Source of the DNA: Bog-756 sp963725275
GTDB lineage: Bacteria; Actinomycetota; Acidimicrobiia; Acidimicrobiales; RAAP-2
Reading direction: 5' to 3'
DNA length: 64,000 nucleotides
Assembly: GCA_963725275.1 (NCBI GenBank)
Contig: CAVRXS010000003.1
Span: forward strand, 1 to 64,000
Positions 41,862 through 50,021 of the stretch are shown one piece after another (positions within the stretch are counted from its first letter, which is position 1; each line of letters begins with the position of its first letter). Below the pieces are notes generated by a model that was not told where the DNA came from, ran no database searches, and saw only the letters and a program-made list of their open reading frames with translations. Made by a program: the position numbers and the translations under genes.

Positions 41862-43079
41862 GTGGACCTGCGCTACAGCGACGCCGAGCAGGCGTTCCGC
41901 ACCGATCTCCGCGCCTGGCTGGCGACGACGCTGCCTGGGCTCCCACCCAAACCGCAGCCGACCGACTGGCCCGGCCGACGCGCCTACGACACCCACTGGC
42001 AACGGCTCCTCTTCGATGCCGGCTACGCCGGAGTGGACTGGCCCGTCGAGGGCGGCGGTCGGGGTGCCTCTGCCGTAGAGGAGCTCATCTTCAAAGAGGA
42101 GCTCGAACACGCCCACGCCCCCTATGTCGGTGTCAATTTCGTCGGGCTCCTGCACGCGGGGCCAACCATCATCGCCGAGGGCAGCTCCGAGCAACGGACC
42201 CGGTTCCTCCCACCGATCCTCAGGGGAGACGAGGTCTGGTGCCAAGGCTTCTCCGAACCCGACGCAGGCAGCGACCTGGCATCGCTGCGCACCCGTGCGG
42301 TGCGCGACGGCGACGACTACGTGGTGACGGGGTCGAAGATCTGGACCTCCCACGCCGAGGTCGCCGACTACTGCGAGCTGCTGGTCCGCACCGGCAGTGA
42401 GGACAGCCGCCACCGGGGCATCTCCTGGCTCATCCTGCCCATGGGCACCCCGGGCGTCGAGGTCCGGCCGCTCACCACCATCGCCGGCTCGACCGAATTC
42501 GCCGAGCTGTTCCTCGACGAGGTCAGGGTCCCGGTCGCCAACCGGGTGGGCGACGAGAACGACGGCTGGCGGGTGACCATGGTCACCCTGAGCTTCGAAC
42601 GCGGTACCGCGTTCGTCGGCGACCTGCTCGAGGGCATCGAGCTGCTGTCCGCGACCGTGTCCCTGGCCCGGCGCACCGGTGCATGGTCCGACCCCGGCAT
42701 CCGCCGGCAGGCCGGCCACCTGAAGGCCGAGCTGGACGCGCTCTGGGCGCTCACCCGGCGCACCGTGTCCCAGGCCGCGCGGACAGGGATCCCCGGTGTG
42801 GGCGGTACCTACTTCAAGCTGGCCTATTCGGAGACCCGCCAGCGGTTGGGCGAGTTCTCCCTCTCCCTCCTCGGGCGCGTCGGGCTTGCCGCCCAGGACG
42901 TCGGCGGCCTCGATGGTGCCCTCCTGCCGGCCGAGACCATCGTCGAGGACTGGTTGCGGGGCATCTCCCTGACCATCGCCGCAGGCACCTCGCAGATCCA
43001 GCGCAACATCGTCGGCGAACGCATCCTGGGCCTTCCCAAGGAGCCCTCGTCCGCCCCGACAGCATCCCCCGCAGCGTGA
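41862..43079 (+). CDS. acyl-CoA dehydrogenase, steroid-type alpha-like subunit
   Basis: A 405-residue acyl-CoA dehydrogenase from a GTG at 41862 (MDLRYSDAEQAFRTDLRAWL). It has WCQGFSEPDAGSDLASLRT, YVVTGSKIWTSHAEVADYCE, and TLSFERGTAFVGD with the Glu proposed as catalytic base in alpha subunits of steroid enzymes. The C-terminus ISLTIAAGTSQIQRNIVGER has Ala where ordinary acyl-CoA dehydrogenases carry the YEGT Glu, again as in FadE26/28-type subunits. It pairs with the shorter gene 45 bases downstream. It probably forms a heterotetramer acting on a bulky alicyclic acyl-CoA; which one is not readable. Confidence 0.87.
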   Translation: MDLRYSDAEQAFRTDLRAWLATTLPGLPPKPQPTDWPGRRAYDTHWQRLLFDAGYAGVDWPVEGGGRGASAVEELIFKEELEHAHAPYVGVNFVGLLHAGPTIIAEGSSEQRTRFLPPILRGDEVWCQGFSEPDAGSDLASLRTRAVRDGDDYVVTGSKIWTSHAEVADYCELLVRTGSEDSRHRGISWLILPMGTPGVEVRPLTTIAGSTEFAELFLDEVRVPVANRVGDENDGWRVTMVTLSFERGTAFVGDLLEGIELLSATVSLARRTGAWSDPGIRRQAGHLKAELDALWALTRRTVSQAARTGIPGVGGTYFKLAYSETRQRLGEFSLSLLGRVGLAAQDVGGLDGALLPAETIVEDWLRGISLTIAAGTSQIQRNIVGERILGLPKEPSSAPTASPAA

Positions 43080-43124
43080 GCACGGCGTTCTCCGGCGGAC
43101 CTCCGGGCTAGGGACGAGCAGACG

Positions 43125-44153
43125 ATGGACTTCGAACCGAGCGAGATGCAGCTCGAGCTGGCCGACGGCATGCGCCGTCTCTGCGACGGCCGGTTCCCCC
43201 TCGACCGGCTGCGCTCGTTGGAAGGCGGCGACACGGTCGTCGATCGATCGGGCTGGCTCGCCCTGGGCGTGGCCGGGGTGTTCGATCTCTGTCTGGCCGA
43301 GTCTGCGGGGGGCGCCGGCATGGGACTGGCCGAGGCGGCACTCGTCTTCGAGGAGTTGGGCCGCGCCCTGGTGCCCGGACCGCTGGTTGCCTCGCATCTG
43401 GCCGCCGGACTGGTCGACGGTGCCGACGACGGCTCCGCGGTGGTCGGACTGGTCGAGGCATCCGGTGCGCGGACCGGGGACGTGGTCCTGCCCGCAGTGG
43501 TCGAGCACCTGGCCGACCTCGATGTGCTGCTGGTCGTCTCCGACCGGGGGGTCTCGTCTCTCGACCCGCGGGCACTCTCCGCGTCCCGGCTCGGGCGGCC
43601 GATGGACCCCCTGACCCCGGTATGGTCGCTGGACCACCTGCCGGAGGGTACGCCGATCGCCGGGCCGGACATCACCGAATGGTGGCGACGGGACGGTGCG
43701 GTCCTGACCGCGGCCCTCCAGGTGGGCATGGCCTCCTGGGCCACCGAGCTCGCCGTCGAGTACGCCAAGCAACGCCGGCAGTTCGGTCGCCCCGTGGGGG
43801 GGTTCCAGGCGGTCAAGCACCTCTGCGCGGACATGGCGGTGCGGACCGAGGTGGCCCGCTGCGCGGTGCACGCCGCCGCGGTCACCGTCGACCAGCCGGA
43901 CGTCGGAGACGCAGTGGTTGCTGCCGCAGGAGCGAAGCTCCTGGCCGACGAGGCGGCGCTGGCCAATGGCCGATCGTGCATCCAGGTGCACGGTGGGATG
44001 GGCTTCACCTGGGAGGTCCCCGCCCATCTCGCCTACAAGCGTGCCCGGGTCCTGGCCACACAGTTCGGGACCGACGACGAGCTCGCCGAAACGCTGGCCG
44101 ACTCGCTTGCAGATTCGCTGGCAGACCCCTCTGCCCCGATTGCCGCGACGTAG
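43125..44153 (+). CDS. acyl-CoA dehydrogenase, short beta-like subunit
   Basis: A 342-residue partner starting MDFEPSEMQLELADGMRRLC. The helical domain has AKQRRQFGRPVGGFQAVKHL and IQVHGGMGFTWEVPAHLAYK. The middle domain is short and lacks the EPDAGSD FAD signature and a catalytic Glu. The end carries a tandem ETLADSLADSLADP. Presumed beta subunit of the dehydrogenase encoded just upstream, the same arrangement as at 33729-35961. Confidence 0.85.
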   Translation: MDFEPSEMQLELADGMRRLCDGRFPLDRLRSLEGGDTVVDRSGWLALGVAGVFDLCLAESAGGAGMGLAEAALVFEELGRALVPGPLVASHLAAGLVDGADDGSAVVGLVEASGARTGDVVLPAVVEHLADLDVLLVVSDRGVSSLDPRALSASRLGRPMDPLTPVWSLDHLPEGTPIAGPDITEWWRRDGAVLTAALQVGMASWATELAVEYAKQRRQFGRPVGGFQAVKHLCADMAVRTEVARCAVHAAAVTVDQPDVGDAVVAAAGAKLLADEAALANGRSCIQVHGGMGFTWEVPAHLAYKRARVLATQFGTDDELAETLADSLADSLADPSAPIAAT

Positions 44154-44162
44154 GGTGACCCG

Positions 44163-45143
44163 GTGACCGACCCGCTCCCCGCCCCACCCGCCGACGTCGT
44201 GACCGTCCTGCCCCCTGGCCGAACGGTCTTCGGGATGCAACTCCCGGTGCAGTCGCAGTCGACCATCTACGTCCAGCCCTGGGAGCCCGCCGCCGGGCCG
44301 GACGAGCTGGCTCAGGTGGCCCTGGCCTGCGAGGCGGCGGGGTTCTTCTACGTGGGCGTCTGCGACCACACGTTCATCCCCGAGCGGTTGGCCGGGGCGA
44401 TGAGCACGACCTGGTACGACACGGTGGCCACCCTGGGTTGGCTGGCGGGGATCACCTCGCGGATCCGGTTGCTCTCCCACATCTACGTGCTCGCGCTCCG
44501 GCATCCGCTCCGCGCGGCCAAGGAGTTCGCGACCCTCGACACGCTGTCGCGGGGACGGATCATCTGCGGGGTCGGCGCGGGCCACGTCACCGAGGAGTTC
44601 GACGTGATGGGACCGGCGTTCGACCAGCGCGGTCCGGCCACCGACGAGGGCATCGCCGCGCTCGCTGCCGGATTGACCGACGAGTTCCCGCGGCTCCCCG
44701 GTCCGCGTTGGCCCGCGAGCGGAGTCGGGCTGCGTCCCCGGCCGGTGCAGGCTCCGCGACCGCCGATCTGGGTCGGGGGCTCCTCACCCGCGGCGTTGCG
44801 GCGCACCGCCCGCTACGCGGACGGCTGGCTGCCGCAGTCCCTCGGTCCGAACGCCGACCTGCTGGACCGTCTGCGCACACTCCGTGACGAGTACCGCGAC
44901 GGGGTGCCGCTCGACATCGGGGCCATCTCCTCGTCCCTCCACGTCGGGAACCCACCGGCCGGGGCCGAGCTACCGCCCGGCACCGTCTCCGGATCCCCCG
45001 ACGCCCTCGCCGAGTACTTCTCGCCCTTCACCGCCGCCGGGGTCGGGCAGGTCCAGGTCCGATTCCCGGCCCGCAGCGCGACGGAACTGTGTGACCAGGT
45101 CGCCGCATTCGGCGCGGAGGTCATCCCACTGGTCGGGAGCTGA
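44163..45143 (+). CDS. LLM-class F420-dependent oxidoreductase
   Basis: A 326-residue luciferase-like TIM-barrel enzyme, probably using F420 as most actinobacterial members do. Features: GMQLPVQSQSTIYVQPWEP, EAAGFFYVGVCDHTFIPERL, RIRLLSHIYVLALRHPLRAA, KEFATLDTLSRGRIICGVGA, and PPIWVGGSSPAALRRTARYA, then DGWLPQSLGP, the last being the cofactor-phosphate region. It starts 9 bases after the acyl-CoA dehydrogenase stop, so it is the last gene of the SDR/amidohydrolase/ACAD/ACAD block. F420-type oxidoreductases occur in mycobacterial cholesterol clusters, but the substrate here is unknown. Confidence 0.85.
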   Translation: MTDPLPAPPADVVTVLPPGRTVFGMQLPVQSQSTIYVQPWEPAAGPDELAQVALACEAAGFFYVGVCDHTFIPERLAGAMSTTWYDTVATLGWLAGITSRIRLLSHIYVLALRHPLRAAKEFATLDTLSRGRIICGVGAGHVTEEFDVMGPAFDQRGPATDEGIAALAAGLTDEFPRLPGPRWPASGVGLRPRPVQAPRPPIWVGGSSPAALRRTARYADGWLPQSLGPNADLLDRLRTLRDEYRDGVPLDIGAISSSLHVGNPPAGAELPPGTVSGSPDALAEYFSPFTAAGVGQVQVRFPARSATELCDQVAAFGAEVIPLVGS

Positions 45144-45151
45144 CCGGCCCA

Positions 45152-45181
45152 CCGCCCGTCGGGTGCCGGACCTCCGGGCGG
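45152..45181. terminator. hairpin between convergent genes
   Basis: CCGCCCG / CGGGCGG, a 7-bp stem with a 16-base loop, lies in the 48 bases between the F420-type oxidoreductase stop and the converging Thr/Pro-rich gene. Confidence 0.4.
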
Positions 45182-45191
45182 GCCCGGCGGT

Positions 45192-45767
45192 TCAGTGGGT
45201 CCACGCGGTGCCCGGGGTCGTCCCCCCTGCCGTTTGGGAGGTCGAGGTCGTCGAGCCCACTGACCCGATCGTGCTCGTGGTGGTCGACCCCGCCACGGTC
45301 GACGTCGTCGAGCCCGGTGGACCGGTTGTCGTCGTCGAGCTCGGCGGCCTCGTGGTCGTGGTCGAGCTTCGCGGCCTCGTGGTCGTCGTCGAGCTCGGCG
45401 GCCTCGTCGTCGAGGTGGTGGACGCCGGTGGCGTCGTGGTCGTGGTCGTGGTCGTCGCCGGGACGATCCCTGGGACGGGCGTCGACGGCTGCTGGGTGTC
45501 CGCCGCGGGGGTGCTGTCGGGAGGGTAGAGCTCGAACAGGGTGCCGAAGCCGAGGAACGCGATGAGCATCAACGCGGTGGACCTGCGGATGGGGACCCGC
45601 CGGGAGATCGGAACCGACATGAACCCCACCAGCGCGCTGTGGGGAACCGGACCGTGGTCGGCCGACGGCGGCTCCTCCGCGACCTGCGTACGGCCCGGCA
45701 ACTCCTCGGTGTCGTCGGACCCGGACCCGTCGGAGTCGGTGCCGGACCCTTCTTCCGCCGGCGTCAC
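45192..45767 (-). CDS. single-pass membrane protein with Thr/Pro/Ser-rich tail
   Basis: A 191-residue protein with no family I recognise. The GTG start overlaps the MscS stop by four bases (GTGA). Residues ~1-35 are acidic (EEGSGTDSDGSGSDDTEELP). A basic stretch, PISRRVPIRRS, precedes one membrane helix, TALMLIAFLGFGTLFELYPP. The remaining ~110 residues are a mucin-like tail of TTTT, PPSSTTTT and GSTTST units. Topology suggests an acidic inside and a long Thr/Pro-rich, probably O-glycosylated, outside stalk. Tight coupling to the mechanosensitive channel suggests they work together, for instance anchoring the channel to the wall; this is inference. Confidence 0.65.
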   Translation of the reverse strand: MTPAEEGSGTDSDGSGSDDTEELPGRTQVAEEPPSADHGPVPHSALVGFMSVPISRRVPIRRSTALMLIAFLGFGTLFELYPPDSTPAADTQQPSTPVPGIVPATTTTTTTTPPASTTSTTRPPSSTTTTRPRSSTTTTRPPSSTTTTGPPGSTTSTVAGSTTTSTIGSVGSTTSTSQTAGGTTPGTAWTH

Positions 45768-46630
45768 ACCGACGGCCGCGGGGAGGGGTCTGCGACCCCC
45801 GGGGAGGCGATCTCGGCGGCTCGCAGGGCGATCGAGGCACGCAGCCGGATCTCGCGGGCCACCTCGAACTGGCGGCCGGGGAGGGTTCGTGCGATGAGGC
45901 GGAGCTGGACGTACCCGACGTCGATGGCTTCCACCCCGGCCACCACGGGGTCGCCGAGAAGGAGGTCGGACCATCTGGGGTCGCGCGCCATCGCGGCCAC
46001 CACGTCCTTCAGCAGGCTGGTGACCTGTTCGAGATCCTCGGACACCGACACCGGGATGTCGATGACCGCCCGGGACCAGTCCTTGGAGAGGTTGGTGACC
46101 TGGCGCAGCGCGCTGTTGGGCACCACCACCAGCTCGCCCTGGGCGGTCCGCAGCTTGGTGACCCGAAGGGTCAGCTCCTCGACCGTGCCGGTGACGCCGG
46201 TGGGCTGGCCCGGGAGCGAGAGGCGGATGACGTCGCCGAAGGCGAACTGGTGCTCGGCGAAGAGAAAGAACCCGGCCAGCAGGTCGCCGACCATCTGCTG
46301 GGCCCCGAAGCCGAGGCCGATGCCGATCACGGTGGCCGGGGCCACCAGCGTGGTGAGGGGGATGCCGAGGCGGTCGAATGCCAGGATCCCCACCACGAAG
46401 TAGAGGAGCGCGACGACCGCCCACTCGACCGCTTCGCTGATCGCGCGGGAACGCTTGAGCGCCTCTGAGGCGACGGCGCCCGACTCGATCTGCCGGCGGA
46501 TCTGGATGTCGATCCAATGGCGCCGGCGCGCCCCGGCCCAGTGGGCGAACCGTACGACGAGTCCGGCACCCAGGAGCAGCACGACGACCGGCAGCAGGTG
46601 ATTCTGGAACCAGGAGTGATGGATGCCCAC
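45764..46630 (-). CDS. MscS family mechanosensitive ion channel
   Basis: A 288-residue small-conductance mechanosensitive channel that would release solutes on hypo-osmotic shock. I place the start at the GTG at 46630 (MGIHHSWFQNHLLPVVVLLL); a TTG at 46651 is possible. Three membrane segments are visible: residues ~10-30, AVEWAVVALLYFVVGILAFD, and the pore helix in ATVIGIGLGFGAQQMVGDLL followed by AGFFLFAEHQFAFGDVIRL, which is the MscS signature. The beta domain has TGTVEELTLRVTKLRTAQGE and VVVPNSALRQVTNLSKDWSR. The C-terminal alpha-beta vestibule follows. Coupled to the Thr/Pro-rich protein downstream. A palindrome lies 45 bases upstream. Confidence 0.88.
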   Translation of the reverse strand: MGIHHSWFQNHLLPVVVLLLGAGLVVRFAHWAGARRRHWIDIQIRRQIESGAVASEALKRSRAISEAVEWAVVALLYFVVGILAFDRLGIPLTTLVAPATVIGIGLGFGAQQMVGDLLAGFFLFAEHQFAFGDVIRLSLPGQPTGVTGTVEELTLRVTKLRTAQGELVVVPNSALRQVTNLSKDWSRAVIDIPVSVSEDLEQVTSLLKDVVAAMARDPRWSDLLLGDPVVAGVEAIDVGYVQLRLIARTLPGRQFEVAREIRLRASIALRAAEIASPGVADPSPRPSV

Positions 46631-46674
46631 ACAGTACCGTCGGCGCTGCAACGGACCGGGCGGCGGTATCGTAA

Positions 46675-46687
46675 ACTGACGGTCAGT
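46675..46687. promoter_or_regulatory. ACTGACGGTCAGT palindrome between divergent genes
   Basis: A perfect 13-bp palindrome in the MscS / amidohydrolase intergenic region, 45 bases before the MscS start and 77 before the amidohydrolase ATG. It has the form of a TetR-type operator. Compare the site at 40603-40617. Confidence 0.45.
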
Positions 46688-46763
46688 CAGCTCCGGTCGG
46701 TCCTCGGCATCATCGCTGTGATCGTCGCCCGGCAGCGTCCCCCGTTTACGAAGGGAACTTCAC

Positions 46764-48500
46764 ATGCTCGACTACGTGATCCGCAACGGCCTGGTCGTGG
46801 ACGGCACCGGATCGCCCGGCGCCCGGGCCGACGTCGGCATCCGTGACGGTCGCATCGTGTCCATCGGCGCCGTCGACGAGTCGGGTACGACCGAGCTCGA
46901 CGCCGACGGGCTGGTGGTCGCCCCCGGGATCATCGACCCGCACACCCACTACGACGCCCAGCTGTTCTGGGACCCGACCGCGTCTCCCTCCAACGTGCAC
47001 GGCGTGACTACGGTCATCGCCGGGAACTGCGGGTTCACCCTCGCGCCGATCAAGGCCGCCGACCACGACTACATCCGCCGGATGATGGCAAAGGTGGAGG
47101 GGATGCCCCTCGACGCCCTCGAGAACGGAGTCCCCTGGGACTGGACCACCTTCGGCGAGTACCTCGGGCGCCTCGAGGGGAAGCTCGGGGTCAACGCCGG
47201 CTTCCTGGTCGGCCACTGCGCGCTCCGTCGGTGGGTCATGGGCTCCGACCGTTCAGCAGACGTGGCCAACGACGCGGAGCTGGCCGCGATGTCCACGCTG
47301 CTCGCCGAGTCGCTCGAAGCGGGCGGGCTCGGGTTCTCTTCCTCCCAGTCGCGCACCCACTCCGACGGGGACGGCAACCCGATCACGTCGCGTCATGCCG
47401 ACCGGAGGGAGATGCTCGCCTTTTGCGAGGTGGTACGGGACCATCCGGGCACCACGCTCGAGTACATCACCGACGGCTGCCTCGACTCGTTCAGCGACAA
47501 GGAGATCGACCTCATGGTCGCCATGACCACCACCGCCCGGCGACCCCTCAACTGGAACCTGCTGACGGTCGATTCCCGCACTCCGGACAAGACCGCCCGC
47601 CAGCTCGAGGCGTCGTCTGCCGCGGCCGCCGCCGGCGGCAGGATCATCGCCCTCACCATGCCCACCCTGGTGCCGATGAACATGAGCTTCCGCACCCACT
47701 GCGCGCTCTTCCTCATCCCGGGATGGGGCGATGTCATGGGACTGCCCCTCGAGCAGCGCATCGAGAAGCTCCGGGACTCGGAGGTGCGGGCACGGCTCGA
47801 CGAGCTCGCCCATTCTGAGGGCGCCGGCGTCTTCCGCCGGTTGTCCAACTGGTCCAGCTACATCATCGGGGACACCTTCGCACCCGAGAACGAAGGCCTG
47901 AGCTGGCGGGACGTCGGCTCGATCGCCGCGGAGCAGGGCAAGCCACCCTTCGACGCGCTCCTCGATCTGGTCATCGCCGACGGGCTGCGAACCGTTCTCT
48001 GGCCAAAGGCGTCGGACGGTGACGACGCGTCGTGGAGGGCGCGGGTCGACGTGTGGGAGAACCCTGGGGCACTCGTCGGCGGCTCGGACGCCGGGGCGCA
48101 CCTCGACCGGATGTGCGGCTCGAACTATCCGACATCGTTCCTCGGCGACTGCCTGCGCAAGCGCAAACTGGTCCCGATGGAGCGGGCCGTCCACTGGATG
48201 ACCGCGGGGCCCGCCGACCTGTTCGGGTTGCACGACCGGGGCCGGATCGCAGAGGGCCTCCGGGCGGACCTCTTCGTCTTCGATCCCGAGACGGTGGCCT
48301 CGGAGCCGGCCACGCTCGTCCAGGACCTTCCGGGGGGCAGCCCCCGGCTCATCGCAGACTCGGTCGGGGTGGTGCGGGTCCTGGTCAACGGTACCGAGAC
48401 CGTGGCAGACGGCAAGCCCACCGGCAATCTCCCGGGCACCCTCCTGCGCTCGGGACGCGACACGGTGACGGTCGATCCGTCGGTGGTTGCGGCCCGATGA
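46764..48500 (+). CDS. N-acyl-D-amino-acid deacylase-like amidohydrolase (family 3)
   Basis: A 578-residue amidohydrolase with GAAGGGA before the ATG. Metal-binding signatures: VAPGIIDPHTHYDAQLFWDP (HxH), VIAGNCGF with the Cys characteristic of D-aminoacylases, FLVGHCALRRWVMG, and the late Asp in GGSDAGAHLDRMCG. The beta-sandwich N- and C-terminal pieces are DYVIRNGLVVDGTGSPG and GLRADLFVFDPETVASEPA. Length and motifs match D-aminoacylase/dihydroorotase-like proteins that hydrolyse cyclic or N-acyl amide bonds. The stop overlaps the aldehyde dehydrogenase ATG (ATGA), so the two probably process one compound in turn. Confidence 0.87.
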   Translation: MLDYVIRNGLVVDGTGSPGARADVGIRDGRIVSIGAVDESGTTELDADGLVVAPGIIDPHTHYDAQLFWDPTASPSNVHGVTTVIAGNCGFTLAPIKAADHDYIRRMMAKVEGMPLDALENGVPWDWTTFGEYLGRLEGKLGVNAGFLVGHCALRRWVMGSDRSADVANDAELAAMSTLLAESLEAGGLGFSSSQSRTHSDGDGNPITSRHADRREMLAFCEVVRDHPGTTLEYITDGCLDSFSDKEIDLMVAMTTTARRPLNWNLLTVDSRTPDKTARQLEASSAAAAAGGRIIALTMPTLVPMNMSFRTHCALFLIPGWGDVMGLPLEQRIEKLRDSEVRARLDELAHSEGAGVFRRLSNWSSYIIGDTFAPENEGLSWRDVGSIAAEQGKPPFDALLDLVIADGLRTVLWPKASDGDDASWRARVDVWENPGALVGGSDAGAHLDRMCGSNYPTSFLGDCLRKRKLVPMERAVHWMTAGPADLFGLHDRGRIAEGLRADLFVFDPETVASEPATLVQDLPGGSPRLIADSVGVVRVLVNGTETVADGKPTGNLPGTLLRSGRDTVTVDPSVVAAR

Positions 48501-49978
48501 GCACGACCATCGGAACCAGGGCCACGCGCGACGAGACACAGCTGCTGATCGGCGGTCGGTGGGTCGACTCCGGAGACGGCACCTACGAGATCATCAATCC
48601 CGCCACCGAGGAGGTGGTCGGTCGAGCCCCCAACGCCTCGGTGGCCGATGCCGAGGCCGCCTGTGCCGCGGCCCGCGAGGCCTTTCCGGCGTGGGCCGCC
48701 ACACCCGCCGACGAGCGGCTCGCCCTGCTCAAGGCGGCGTCAGCGGCGATCCGCGCCAAGAACGACGAGCTGGTGCCCCTGGTCATCGCCGAGACCGGGG
48801 CAACGGCCTCCGTCGGCTCGCGCATGCAGGTCCCGGTCAGCGCCGACCGCTTCGAGCGCTACAGCCGGGACATCCGCCACGTCCAGGAGTCGATGCTCCC
48901 ACCGATCGCGACCGCCGCCACCCCGCTCGCCCCGGGCGGCCTCATCAGCGCCCTCGCCTACCGGCAACCGGTCGGCGTGGTGGCCGCCATCGCCAGCTAC
49001 AACTTCCCGCTCACCAACATGGCGGGCAAGGTCGCACCGGCGCTCGCCATGGGCAACACCGTCGTCATCAAGCCCGCCCCCCAGGATCCGCTCGCAGTGG
49101 TCGAGCTGGCCCGGGTGCTCAACGATGTCGGCTTCCCGCCCGGCGTGGTCAATCTGGTGAGCGCGCAGGGGCCCGAGCCCGCGACGGTGCTGACCACCTC
49201 CCCGGATGTCGACATGGTGTCCTTCACCGGGTCGACCGTGGTCGGCCAGCGGATCGCCGCTGCCGGAGCACCGACCATGAAGCGTCTACTCATGGAGCTC
49301 GGCGGCAAGGGGGCGGCGCTCGTCTTCGACGACGCCGACCTCAAGGGGGCGATCACCGCGATCGGCTCCACCTGGGCCTTCCACTCCGGACAGATCTGCA
49401 CGGCGCCTACCCGGGCCGTCGTCCACCGGAGCATCTTCGACCGCATGGTCGAAGGGCTCTCGACATTCGCGGGTGCCCTCACGGTCGGCGACCCGACCTC
49501 GCCGAAGACCGTCGTCGGACCGGTGATCTCCGCGCTACAGCGCCAGCGGATCCTCGACCACATCGCGTCGGGGCGCTCGGAGGGCGAACTCGTCATCGGG
49601 GGAGGCCAGCCGGAGCACCTGCCCGCCGGCTACTACGTCGAGCCCACCTTGATCACCGGCTCCAACGACATGGCGGTCGCCCGCCAGGAGATCTTCGGCC
49701 CCGTGGTCGTGGCGATCCCTTTCGACGACGAGGAGGAGGGCATCGCCATCGCAAACGACTCCGAGTTCGGTCTCTACGACTATGTGTTCTCGGGTGACAC
49801 GTCGCGGGCCTTCCGGGTGGCCAAGCAGCTGCGCGCCGGCCACGTCGGCATCAACACCGCCCAACGCAACATGGATGCACCGTTCGGCGGGTTCAAGATG
49901 AGTGGTCTGGGCCGGGACGGTGGCGACTACGGCCTCGAGGCCTACTCGGAACTGCAGTCGATCATCTGGGCCGGGTAG
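48497..49978 (+). CDS. aldehyde dehydrogenase family protein
   Basis: A 493-residue NAD(P)-dependent aldehyde dehydrogenase. Catalytic residues are visible: Asn in IASYNFPLTNMAGKV, Glu in LMELGGKGAALVF and the nucleophile Cys in HSGQICTAPTRAV. The cofactor motif is FTGSTVVGQRIAAAG, and EIFGPVVVAIPFDDEEEGI and FGGFKMSGLGRDGGDYGLEA close the family pattern. Start ATG overlaps the upstream amidohydrolase stop, so the two form an operon. The substrate is not identifiable. Codons upstream of the ATG in the same frame are antisense or overlapping with the amidohydrolase and are not part of it. Confidence 0.9.
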   Translation: MSTTIGTRATRDETQLLIGGRWVDSGDGTYEIINPATEEVVGRAPNASVADAEAACAAAREAFPAWAATPADERLALLKAASAAIRAKNDELVPLVIAETGATASVGSRMQVPVSADRFERYSRDIRHVQESMLPPIATAATPLAPGGLISALAYRQPVGVVAAIASYNFPLTNMAGKVAPALAMGNTVVIKPAPQDPLAVVELARVLNDVGFPPGVVNLVSAQGPEPATVLTTSPDVDMVSFTGSTVVGQRIAAAGAPTMKRLLMELGGKGAALVFDDADLKGAITAIGSTWAFHSGQICTAPTRAVVHRSIFDRMVEGLSTFAGALTVGDPTSPKTVVGPVISALQRQRILDHIASGRSEGELVIGGGQPEHLPAGYYVEPTLITGSNDMAVARQEIFGPVVVAIPFDDEEEGIAIANDSEFGLYDYVFSGDTSRAFRVAKQLRAGHVGINTAQRNMDAPFGGFKMSGLGRDGGDYGLEAYSELQSIIWAG

Positions 49979-50021
49979 GGCACTGTCGGATCTGCGCGAG
50001 TGCGGTGCGGGTCTGCGCTGA

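Noticed and set aside
44884..45528. Plus-strand frame with repeated VVVVELGGLVV
   Set aside because: Antisense of the Thr/Pro-rich membrane protein at 45192-45767 and out-of-frame F420 oxidoreductase sequence.
48032..48496. In-frame upstream extension of the aldehyde dehydrogenase
   Set aside because: The peptide is Arg/Gly/Pro-rich shadow of the amidohydrolase. The ATG at 48497 gives the normal family length and an ATGA overlap.
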